NCBI RefSeq assembly: GCF_015706575.1
Contig: NW_024037076.1
Span: forward strand, 2,356,001-2,420,000
Reading direction: 5' to 3'
From: Patiria miniata
Taxonomy: Eukaryota > Echinodermata > Asteroidea > Valvatida > Asterinidae
DNA length: 64,000 nucleotides
Shown: positions 33,841 to 44,080 of the stretch, in pieces
Numbering within the stretch: the stretch's first letter is position 1
How the letters are laid out: each line of letters opens with the position of its first letter
Notes under the pieces: model-generated
Told to the model about the DNA's origin: nothing
The model's database searches: none
Seen by the model: the letters and a program-made list of their open reading frames with translations, nothing else
Made by a program: the position numbers and the translations under genes

Positions 33841-34797
33841 TAGGACGGAGCAAGTCGCACGCATGGACTGGTCAGTGATGTTACCAGTAGTGGTATAAGG
33901 AGGAGGAACTAGATTTGGGCATCCCAGGGGAAGACGAAAACAAAAATCTGATAAAAAGAACTGGTGCGATTGGTTTACTATGAATCCACCATAGTGCAAG
34001 AGTGAACGAGGCTGTACACAACGCTAGAGTCGGATTAATTAATGACAACGAAGCAAGCGTGTGAGGCAAGGAGACCGCATCTCACTACGCGGCAGGAATA
34101 GCAGGCGGAAAACTGGTTTGATATCAACAGGAACACACAGACAGAGATTCCGGTAGAATTTTTGTTTTCATTTACGAGCGAGGAGTCCACTCCATTCCAC
34201 CAGAGCTGTCTTATCTGCCGTGCCGTTAAAAACAGGTTGTCGCCCGGTGCGTGCCTTGGTGGGAGCACGGTGCGACATACTTTCTGTGATCTACATGTAG
34301 CTGATAACCTACGCTCAACCCTGTACACACACCGAGCCCAACCACCAGTTGAGAAAGTGATAGCGGCATTTAGATAATAACGGGTGTTGGGGCAAGTCAC
34401 GAGTCAGCGTGTATGCTGCGACTGGACTGGTGACAGGATACTGGTGGATAAAGTACGCGGTGTCAAGACACACACACACACAAACAAACCAACCCACCAA
34501 CCAACAAATTGGGACTTTATAGCTGAGGACCTATCAGGCGTCTTGCCATCTCGAGTTGCATTCAAGTTCAACAGCTGACAAAGTTTGGCAAGACTTGTAC
34601 CATCGTTCATGCTGTTTCCATCTACCTATTTGGCCCATCGGTTTTACCATCAAGAACCGTTCACATCTTCAGGTTACCTTTTAGCAACCATACCATTCAG
34701 TTACCATTCTGATGACATGCTATCGTCTGAAACAGTTACCAAACTGTTTTGAGCCGACTGACCTCATATTTTGTCTGCTCTTTATTTTTCTCGTCAG
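33841..34797 (+). other. Lmx1: Probable 5'-leader intron of Lmx1
   Basis: It ends in a strong acceptor (pyrimidine-rich TGCTCTTTATTTTTCTCGTCAG before 34798). No coding exon is seen. An alternative is that transcription starts within it and this is unspliced 5' UTR. Its moderately CpG-rich sequence includes a CA-rich tract near 34468-34505. Confidence 0.35.
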
Positions 34798-34934
34798 ACT
34801 GTCCAAAAATCGTCTTTTTAAACATCAGCAGCAGCTGAAGCATTGAGTCTGTCTTTGAGGTGAAGACAACGTCATGGACATGAAGTTGGAGCAGGCAATA
34901 ATCACAGGACCCGAGTGCAAACACGTCCCGATGG
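34798..34934 (+). CDS. Lmx1: Lmx1 first coding exon (start at 34874)
   Basis: The 137-nt exon is bounded by TCGTCAG before 34798 and ATGG|GTAAGG after 34934. Its first 76 bases are leader; an in-frame TGA at 34856-34858 rules out coding from further upstream. ATG at 34874 has G at -3 and +4, a good start context; a second ATG follows two codons later. It encodes MDMKLEQAIITGPECKHVPM plus one base of the next codon. That phase-1 end fits exactly the acceptor of the LIM exon at 40589, giving VPM-GIGRTSKEVCAGC. The short KLEQ start resembles the KMEE stretch near the N-terminus of vertebrate LMX1A/B; the remainder is not conserved with what I know. The assignment rests on phase, signal quality and position. 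Confidence 0.7.
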
Positions 34935-34939
34935 GTAAG

Positions 34940-35425
34940 GAGTCATCAGGTGATACTTTTTAAAAACGTGTAACGTGTTCTGCATGTTAAGTGACAGGGC
35001 GTTTCTATTTAAACGGTTAACGTGTTCTATTATTTAAGTGACAGGGCGTTTCTTTTTAAACGGTCACGATCGTGTTCTGTTAAGTAGCAGGGCTTTTTTT
35101 TAACGGTTAACGCTTTGAGTCTAGTCACCAGGTGTTATTTTTTAAACATGTTCAGTCAAGTCATCCGACGCTCCTTTTCAAACATATAACGTGTTCTGTT
35201 AAGTAACCGGGCGTTTCTTTTTAACGTTTAACGCGTTCAGTCAAGTCACCAGGTGTTATTTGTCAATTTGTAATTAATAATGTGTTCAGTCAAGTTATCT
35301 AGTGTTCCTGTTTACAATGCAACGCGTTTGGTGAGTTACACAATTAGTTTCTTTAAACGTGTAACGTGTTGATAGTCAATTCACCCGGTGTTTCTATTTA
35401 AATATGTAATGCGTTGGGGCAGTTT
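34940..35425 (+). repeat. Diverged tandem array at the 5' end of Lmx1 intron 1
   Basis: About nine copies of a 50-60 base unit of the form AAGTCACCAGGTGTTATTTT, then TTAAACGTGTAACGTGTTC. The first recognisable unit begins within about ten bases of the splice donor. Units differ by roughly 20-30%, so the array is old. Confidence 0.85.
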
Positions 35426-36899
35426 TTGTTTAGATAACGAAGGAAACAAAAGGGAAAGCGGTTATTTTAATGAAATTAACACTCCCGAGGCTTGCGAACA
35501 TTTAAAAGTTGCAGAGCCACAGTTTTTAAAAGACAACCGATACATTTTAGGTTTTGATTCAAAAATTTGACACTAACATTGAATTAAAAGTCATGATTTA
35601 CAAGTTTTAAATTGCACAATAACCTGTAAGCATAAAATCGTCCACGCTTGACTTGAGCATTTAGTTTTATGCAATCGAACTTAAGTTCTCAACTTATTAA
35701 GGAAGTCAAGTTTGACAAAGGAAACTGTTAATCTGATTTTCAATTTTATTGCGGGGATTCGATTGCATGTAAAAAACACAATTAAGAAAAAGTGCAAGTC
35801 GTTCAATATCAATTTACAGTACGTCACGAAAGACGATCAAATTTTGTATCGCAGTGTCGAAAGCCATCAGCTAGTAAAAAAATAAACAAATTCATCGTCA
35901 CATTTACCACTGTTTTTAAAGCCCGGTTAAAGTTCAATGATTATGGAAACGTAAACACTATACGAATCAAAGTAAACCAACTACGAAATGACAATTTGAT
36001 TTTAAAATAAATTCGACAAAAGCTTTAAGAAGACCATAAAGCTTTGCTACAAACTTTGTCAAATCGAATCGATAAAAGCAAAACAGAAGCACAAATGTAT
36101 TTTAAGAAGTCATATACGACATCGCCTCGTTGTTTAAACGTTAACAATCGTTTAATGTGTAAAAAAAAAATCTACATAAATATTTCAACCTTGCAACACG
36201 TGGAGCAATTATTAATTTGGAATTTCAACAGCCGTCGGCGAATTTACTGAGCATTACGCATCTCTCTTGGTATAATGCATGCGCTACCAGACAAGCGTTG
36301 GTAGAACGCAGAGCTGTAATTAAAACATGAAAATCAATGGCTATGCAATATAGTCGCCAATGTGGGACGTTCCACGCGTAACATACGGTTTACGTACTAT
36401 GTACGGCTCGGTTGTATGCATGGTTCTCGACCGGTCGGATTTTTTTTTCGTCTTCTCTTTTCTGTTCTATTCCCAGTGTAGGCTATGTGTCCTTGTCGTG
36501 TCAAGCGGGATGGGATTCCAATTAATGCCGAGCGATCCACATGCAATTGCAGCTAAATACTCCCAGCGGGGCGGCGGCTGGCGTTCGGGACAGCCGGGAA
36601 AAAAATCTCGAAATTGAATATAAATTGAGAGGTTTGAAGACTGGAGAAGGAACAAATGGTGACGATACAATTGTTTTTGGGTCATCTTTATTATTTTAAT
36701 TGTCACAGTATTGAACATTTTGTAACTTATTGTACACTTTATTAGATTTATTTTTAGTATTTATAATAAGGAACATGAATATGTTTTATTGTTTTATGAC
36801 CATTTGTACTCGTGATGAAATTACGGGTTTCTCAAAGGTAGACAGGCACTGTAGCTCAATAGTCTGAAGAAACCTAGATGGATAATGTAGGATGTAGGA

Positions 36900-37075
36900 G
36901 TATAGGGTGTTCAGTTTAGAGGTGGGAGGAAAACCCTGAAATGATATTCAACGAAAACCAGGGAATCACGTACATGTATATACAGACTGAAAGCCCAATC
37001 AGAATTGACCAGGCCAGGAGTCGAACCCAGGCCTTGGAGGTGGAAGGCGAGGAAACCACGATTTCCCTACAAAAG
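36900..37075 (-). mobile_element. tRNA-derived SINE, family B, longest copy
   Basis: On the minus strand the head reads TCCTCGCCTTCCACCTCC, then GGGTTCGACTCCTGG (B box). The body runs ATTGGGCTTTCAGTC, GTGATTCCCTGGTTTTCG and GGGTTTTCCTCCCACC. It sits in Lmx1 intron 1 in antisense. It defines the tail of the family that is expanded at 28982. Confidence 0.65.
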
Positions 37076-38814
37076 ATTTCATTTTACAATTAAAAAAACT
37101 ATGATGTCGTGAGTTTTGATAGGCCCTACAAACGCTTCGCTGCACGCAGCGTGATAAACGCGTATTTAAGTGACACAACGTGGACATGGATTGTAGGGTT
37201 CTTGGCTCTTAATTAACCCAAAGCGGTGATTCATACATCATAATGCATACAAAATATTATTATCAGATGTCCGCTGAAATTCGATCAAAAAAGCTGCGCT
37301 TGGCTGAATGCTAAGCTGCTCTTCCTTCCACTTAATAGGAGAGGCCTTCGAATATGGTTTAAAGCCCTTTCAGTTTCCATGGCAGTTATATACTGTTAAT
37401 TTTAAAAGTGGACGGTGTCTCCAAATTAATTGGAAGAAGTATTCACCACACAACTTAATCTACTGTTGTGTTGTCTATTCTTTCACACTTCGAAGTTTGA
37501 AATAAAACTTGCACGGCTCGTCTCGATTTCGCGTCTGTCGTTTGGAAACTTCGACAGCGTTCCGGCTCTGACTACATCTCAGTTTACAAAATCATTCAGA
37601 ATCCCTCAATGTCCAAACTAGATATTTGATGTTTGTTCCAGGACCTTCAAACTTTACTAAAGCCATGACTGAGAAAACGCCGGAGTTTCGACAACACCAA
37701 TTTGGTCAGCTGTGACCCACTGGTCCCCGCCTGTTGAGCCCCCTCTATTGTCAAACCAATCCTCCCAATTGTTAGACGTGTTCTCAAGGCTAAGATAAAG
37801 CCAACGCGCATCAGCTCAACTTTTGGACTAGGCCTATTTATTTTCCCCCTTTGTAGTTTAGATTGACGGGCGATTAAAGGGGATTATGGGAAGAGGAAAC
37901 AGCGACAGTTTAAGGCAGACAAAGGGGATTATTTGTGGAAGCAGGTGTAACCAAATAATACAAAAAGAATGAAAACGTGTTTTTGTGAGGCCTATAGACC
38001 TATCTATTTTTTATTTTTGGAAAGTTATCTTTGTTATAGAAATGGATAAAATACAGTGCCAGTGCGAATGACCTGAATCCTAAAAATTAAGGTTGTTGCT
38101 TTTTTTCGGAGGACAAAAGAACACTTGATGAAATCATTTGAAGGTTGGAAAAAAATGTAACAAGAAGCCATTGAAAATGACAAATTAATTATGATAATTT
38201 GTGCAAAGAAACCATATTGCATCCTCGGCCTATTTCGATTTATGATATTAGCCAAAATACAGGTCATCTTCAGAAGACATTATTTTAAAAACAAATGACA
38301 CAAACATTACAAAGTTATACAGATATATTATATCGGACAAACTTTTTCGTGTATCTTGTGACTCGCTGTCATCGTTAACGTCAAATAAATATAATACAAA
38401 TATCCAAATAATACGCGTAAGCCTCTTCACGATTATACGTGTAGGCCTATATACATTTTTGGCTTAATATTTTGGTTTATAATATTGCCTCATTAATGTG
38501 TGCGAGTGTGATTTACGGGTAAGCTACGCAAGCTGCGGTGGGCCTATTCAGTATCCATCCCGTGTTACCCAATGACGTCTTGCCGTATTAGACTTTCAAC
38601 CACGAGGCAAGGAAAAAAAATACTATTAAAAATAGTCCGGTTCCGTAAAGTAAATATAGCATCTCATTAAAGTCCATCCGGCGTTCTGCATTCACGGACC
38701 GATTACATCGCGACCCCCCCCCCCTCCAAAAATAAAATGACAAGGCAAGGCAACCGAGTTTTTTTTCATCCTGTCTCTTATTCCTTCTCTTTTCAGCGAA
38801 GTATCATGTACTGT

Positions 38815-39150
38815 GAGTTTAAGGGTCGATGCGGTACACACAAGAAGACCGGAGTGGGTTTCTGTGTCAGCGAGCGCGGGGAGAGCTTCCACCCCGTTGC
38901 CGCGCCGCGGCCGCCCCGCATCCGGGCCGCGCGCCGCCCGGTCGCGAGCACCTCCTTAGGGATGTAAGAGAAACGGGCGCGTCGCGCGTAGATATACCAC
39001 GGCCACCTGTGTACACACAAGCCAAAAAAAATCCTGAGCGGGACCCAAGTCGACTATCAACCTATGCTCTCGTATTCGCGATGCTCCAAGGCGAGTTTTA
39101 ACTCCAGCATCCTTTTTTTTGTAGTCCCGTGTGGCCGGCCGCGCAGCCAG
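38815..39150. other. CpG-rich block in Lmx1 intron 1
   Basis: It is preceded by a convincing pyrimidine-rich acceptor-like sequence (CTTCTCTTTTCAG at 38783-38797), and open frames exist on both strands. None resembles a LIM or other domain. It could be an enhancer, an alternative promoter or a skipped noncoding exon. Confidence 0.35.
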
Positions 39151-39894
39151 CAATTTAGGGTACACGTGTTCGGCGAGGTTGTCGCAATATCTCATGGGAG
39201 TTTTCAACCGTGTTGTCGCAAAGTCTCACGGGAAGTTTGAACCTTGACCTCAATGTGTTACGACCACGGAATTGGCAGGATTGAGGGCGCAAGGTTACGA
39301 AAACTACTTTAAACCCGGCTAAATTGTTTTTATTTTATTTTTTGAGATTAGGTAATCAAACGTGTCATAGGAACCAATTCAATTGCTCTTTTTTTTCTCC
39401 ATCCATATTGCACAATAATACAAAAATGGGCATTAAGCATTCATTCAGTGAAGTACTCACAATCATTCTGCACACGTTTAGTCAATGTTGGAACAATGTA
39501 TTGAAGAGTGCTTATGGAACTCTCAATCAATTTGCTCACAAACATGTTGAGGGCCCTCAGATACGCTATTTTTACTGTTATACCAGAACAGTCAAATAAA
39601 ACGAACGTTTACCACACAACAAGAAGGGAAAGCCTTACTTGACAAATAGAATATGTCCCTTCTCAGTAAAAGTCTCTTCCTTTTGTCGTCTATAGCGAGC
39701 CAGGATTCAATTAAATGGGGCTATACTAAGCACAAAACTCCACTAAGGCTAAGAACAAGAAATAGTTGCTTAGAGAACAAAATACAGGTTAACAGCAAAA
39801 AATCGTGCTATGCACGTAGCCAGTGGCTGGCTGTCATCAGTTTTTTGCTTATACCCAAATTTGCTTGGCAGATTTTTCTACACAGCTGAATAAA

Positions 39895-41300
39895 CATGGT
39901 TAAGAAATGTTGTGTGATAATCTGTAACAGTTCTGTTACAACTTGTCGTGCGGAAACACATGCTGGTGCCTGCCGTTACGTTTGTACTTCAATCGCGTCC
40001 GCAATGCAGCTGAAATTGGGTAAAGTATATAACCAAGACTGCGGTATACAGTGTAGGCTTATATGCGTGCTCCACGCGCGCGCTATATGCAAACAGCCAT
40101 CACCCATCACACTCAAACATCGATGTACGAGTGACGGCTGTCATAACATGGCAATATTGGGACTCATATTAGAATGTTTGGGCCCGGCCTCGACGCACCG
40201 TGTTTCGGCGTGGACCAAAATGTGCTCGCTATAGACCAGCTGAAACGGACTTCTTATGGAAATGTGTTTTGGTCTTGTTTACGGTGATTCTGATCCTCCT
40301 GTTAACGATCTAAATTTACCCATTTTTCGAATCGATTATTGAGTTCAAAAAAAGGACACTTTAAAACATAAAAGTAAGAAACAGATGTTTCATTACTTAC
40401 GAATTCGTGAGACGAGCTTTTTCAAGAAGCGTAGACGAATATTTCCAATGAGCAGTGAACTTCTCCATATCTAGAAGTAAACAAAAAATAAAAATTCAAA
40501 TATCATAATAAAATTTATCTCTCAGCCCAACTTGCTTAGCACTTATTTTATTTCTATATATTTTTTTATTTGGTAACTCTCTTATCAGGTATTGGTCGGA
40601 CGTCGAAGGAGGTATGTGCTGGTTGTGCCCGGCCCATTGAGGATCGCTATCTAATGAAGGTGATGGACCATTGCTGGCACGAGCACTGTCTGCAATGTTG
40701 CGTCTGTCAGTCCCCGCTCTCACATTCATGCTTCGCCCGCGACCGCAAACTTTACTGCAAACTCGACTACGAAAAGTAAGTTTTCTTTTTTTGGTATTTC
40801 TATCGCGTCCGCAATGTGAACTGTTTCTATTCCTCCTGTCACGGTATGTGTTATAACGGATTGTTTACTTGCGGACGTGAATGTAGTGACATTGGCATTA
40901 CAGGTTTAATTATTGGCTGATTTATTGATAAAGAAATGTTCGTTGGAATTTCAAAGGTCACTACATTGGACTTCTGGTCGGGTTTAATATAATGAGTTAC
41001 CATTCCGTCCGCAGTGTAGCTGTATTTGAAACATGGTTAAGAAATCAAGTGCGAAGAAGATCAATTCACCAACGTGGGACAACTTGTATAAGATTTGTAC
41101 CGACTTGTTACAGGGAACATATCGGGTTCTTGCCGTTTCGTTTGCATTTCAATATAGAGTCGCAATGTAACTGTAGGATAAATTTGAACAAGTTTTCATA
41201 TTTTCTAAATCTACATTCCTTACCCTCTAGTCGGTATGTGCTATACCTGGACAGCTTGTTGCTCCTTTTGAATTTCAATTACGTCCGCAATACATTCTGC
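39895..41300 (+). repeat. Degenerate repeat motif flanking the LIM exon
   Basis: Related words TTCAATCGCGTCCGCAATGC (about 39989), TTCTATCGCGTCCGCAATGT (about 40798), ATTCCGTCCGCAGTGTAGCTG (about 41002), TTCAATATAGAGTCGCAATG (about 41148) and TTCAATTACGTCCGCAATAC (about 41274) recur on both sides of the exon. Accompanying words CATGGTTAAGAAAT (39895, 41033) and CGGTATGTGyTATA (40843, 41230) show that a larger unit is repeated. Confidence 0.6.
40589..40775 (+). CDS. Lmx1: Lmx1 exon encoding the first LIM domain
   Basis: This 187-nt exon runs from CTTATCAG|GT to GAAAA|GTAAGT, phase 1 in and phase 2 out. Counting from the proposed start it encodes residues 21-82 plus two bases. The LIM1 zinc ligands are all present: C30, C33, H51 and C54 (finger 1), C57, C60, C77 and D80 (finger 2), with 17 and 16 residues between the ligand pairs. 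Motifs CARPIEDRYLMKV, WHEHCLQC and RDRKLYCKLDYEK are those of the Lmx1/LMX1A/LMX1B class rather than Lhx1, Lhx2 or Islet types. Lmx1 proteins are nuclear LIM-homeodomain activators; LIM domains bind LDB/CLIM co-factors. In bilaterians they act in neuron specification and, in vertebrates, dorsal limb identity. The second LIM domain and homeodomain are not in the window. Confidence 0.9.
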
Positions 41301-43577
41301 TTCAGCAATGTCCCTTTAGGCAACCACTGCATTAAACCAAATGCATTTTCCACGAATATACAAGTGCAAGGACACTGCCACAAACAAACGTCTCATTTTA
41401 CGCAAAAAAGGCAATAATACTTACTGCATCAGTTGCGCCTTTTAAACGTTTAACCAGCTTTCTCACTTATTAACTCAGTTTACACTTATTAACGCAGCCG
41501 TACCGTATGCAATGCAATCAAGCGCATTTCATACAAAGTATACCAAGCACAGGGACGTTGGCACACGAAACGTCTCATGTTACACACACAAAATGTAATA
41601 CAAAATGTAATATTGCCGTACGGTACTTAATCAAGCCATAATCACTTCAAAGTATTACTATACAAATCGCAATTAGCTACTGCAACTCCTAAATCTTATA
41701 TTACATTAAAATTGCCCAATAAATTGACAGCTCCGAAGATTAAGATCACAATCGTTCTTGACCACGCATTAACGCTTACAAACCAGGATGTTTTTCTTGT
41801 AAACGGATACACGGAATACAAGAAGAAAGTACTCGAGTGGGAGATGTATGTAGCGTGTGGAAATGATTTTTTTTCCTGCTAACAGTAAAGCGACAATTGC
41901 GCGTTAGTTGCACTGTGGAACTAAATGAATATACGGTAAATGTTTTTAATTATGGTCAACCTGCCTGGGCGACTATTTCATGATAGTTCCTTCACTTGTG
42001 ACAAACGCATGGCGGTTGATTTACTCACCGTTTCATGCAACGATCCGAGGACTATTTCACTAAGTGGCTAAGCACAAAGTTATACGCTAAGCACGGGATA
42101 AATCTGCTTAAAGCAAAAAAAAAGTGACCGACAAACGTCACGCAGATAATTTTTCTTCAGGTCGACGGTAGTCAACTCAAATAAAAGGCAATGTCACTTG
42201 TGAGTTCTGCACAATATTTTCTTTGTCAAAATAACAACTTTCATTTTTTTTCTTCAGTTATGACAATGGAATACAACTCCTTTCTAGCACACAATTCTTA
42301 CATCTAAAAAATCCTAGCACATTAATATTTGCAAGGCAATATTTATATAATACTTTTAAATATAGTTTTTAATATATAGGTAGTGTAATATTTTGGTAAA
42401 ATTGAGCAATGATATAGGAATAAGTGACAATTCGTATACATGAAACAAAAATGAAATATGCGACAGATGATTAGATATCAAAATTGACATCTTTGCAATC
42501 ACACTGATCAAAATATGAATTATCAAGTATTTAATTGAGTCAAAGCAGGCCATAATCAGCAATGATACAGCAACGTCTCGAGGCAGTCACTTCCATCTCA
42601 TCACTAAAAACAGTTTTAATTTTATCCTTCCTTAAAAAAAAACTTTCAAAAAAAAATTGACAAAATTTTGTTTGAAGCATCAATGACGGACGTTAAAAAG
42701 GACCACTCAAGCAAATCAGGCTTGTTACACGCGCTGGCTGTATTTTCTCTTGCCGAAGGAGAAATCGCAAGACCTTTTTTTTTTTTACCCCCACAGGCAA
42801 ACTGAGCTATTAAAGCCCCCGTCCGGGGACCCGTCTATTTTGTTTGTTTTCCCGCGAGCGAGTGACTTAGAAGTAAAACCCGGACCTCTGGGGATAAAGT
42901 CTACATTAAAAAAGGGCTTCGCTCATCCTGAGCTCTCAGGAATACTGCAAATCACACGGGGGTGGTTAGCAGCAATTCTTCCTCATTGTGGTAAACGCTA
43001 AACTTGTATCCTAAACCTGTATAAACACACGGGATTTATGGAAGACAGATTGAACGTGTTAGGCCCCAGTTGAGGGTCACTGTGCTTTTTCGTGATCCTT
43101 TTTTTGCTCACCACTCGTTTTGCCTTGCCTTTGGTTTGATCATTATAGAGTGACTGTGTTTTATATTAGCCTTAATATTGTCACAGTGGTTCGTCGTTCT
43201 AGTCCGTCAGGCTTATAGTTTAATATTGGCTGGGTGGGTAGACACGCCAGCGCCGGTTTATATTGGATGTTATTATTTCATATTTTTCGGTTTGTCACAT
43301 CTGGGAGAACATTATCAACGCTTTGATTTAGTGAGGGGTGCGTGAGCTCATTTTGTAAGACTCGTACGATATTAATCTGTTTGCACGTGGAGTGGCACTG
43401 ATGTTCAAAAACACGCCGCGGTGTACTGCCGCCCAATTTACAGAGAAACAAAATAAATGTGCCAATAATGTCATTGATCAGCCCAGTTTCAAGTACGAGT
43501 TCTGAATACAAATTCTGGAACGTGATTTGCGTTTTGAGGTGGCAGTGTTGGGCCTCCGTACACCTTGTATCAGCCAG
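41301..43577. other. Intron 2, AT-rich, nothing recognised
   Basis: No exon, array or known element. A short GC-richer stretch is at about 42800-43000. T and A homopolymers occur near 42775 and 42630. Confidence 0.4.
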
Positions 43578-44080
43578 GTGGCCATTTTAGGTACAAGTCT
43601 TGAGTGGAAAGATGCCAGACTATTTTATGCTTGCAGGGTTCGTCTAAAGGTACCCATTTTGGATCGTTCGACCCGAATCCATTATATTCGTGGTACACGT
43701 TTTCAGTGGAAAGGTGCCAGACTATTTTATGCTTACACGGCTCATTTAGGGGCCATTTTGGATCGTGCAACCCGAATCCATTCTATTTGTTGTACAAGTC
43801 TGGAGTGAAAAGGTACCAGATTATACTATGCTTACATGTTTGGTCTTGGTGTCCATTTTGGATGGTGTAACTCGAATCCATTATTTGTTGTTCAAATCTT
43901 GAGTGGTAAGGTGCCAGACTATTTTACGCTTGCGGGTTTCATCTTGGTATCCACTGTGGATCGTACCCCCCGAATCCATTTTATTTGTTATAAAAGTCTT
44001 AAGTAGAAAGGTGACAGACTAATTTATGCTTGCAGGGTTCGTCTTGATGTCCATTTGAAATCGTGTAACCTGAAACGTGA
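43578..44080 (+). repeat. Tandem array, about 100-bp unit, 5 copies
   Basis: Units share GGAAAGGTGCCAGACTATTT, then TATGCTTGCAGGGTTCGTCT, CCATTTTGGATCGT and CCCGAATCCATT. Landmarks GCCAGACT or a variant occur at about 43613, 43709, 43811, 43912 and 44010, so spacing is 96-102. Plus- and minus-strand frames here are repeat products. Confidence 0.9.

Larger units (their letters stand above)
34935..40588 (+). other. Lmx1: Lmx1 intron 1 (5.65 kb)
   Basis: From GTAAGG at 34935 to CTCTTATCAG at 40588. It contains a tandem array at its very start, a family B SINE (36900-37075), a CpG-rich block (38815-39150), and the first copies of a repeat motif that flanks the LIM exon. Three short plus-strand frames at 35388-36250 and the Cys-rich one at 39896-40234 have no known domain. 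Confidence 0.7.

Noticed and set aside
35388..36250. Three successive plus-strand frames in Lmx1 intron 1, considered as a retrogene
   Set aside because: They are in AT-rich DNA, lack any recognisable domain, and do not join into one frame with plausible homology.
38737..39101. Possible extra Lmx1 exon after a good pyrimidine tract and acceptor
   Set aside because: The encoded sequences do not resemble any Lmx1 segment, and including it would not be needed for phase between the exons at 34934 and 40589. Kept only as a CpG-rich block.
39896..40234. 112-codon Cys-rich frame just before the LIM exon, like a secreted peptide
   Set aside because: No convincing signal peptide or spaced Cys pattern of a known family, and it is inside the repeat motif that flanks the exon.
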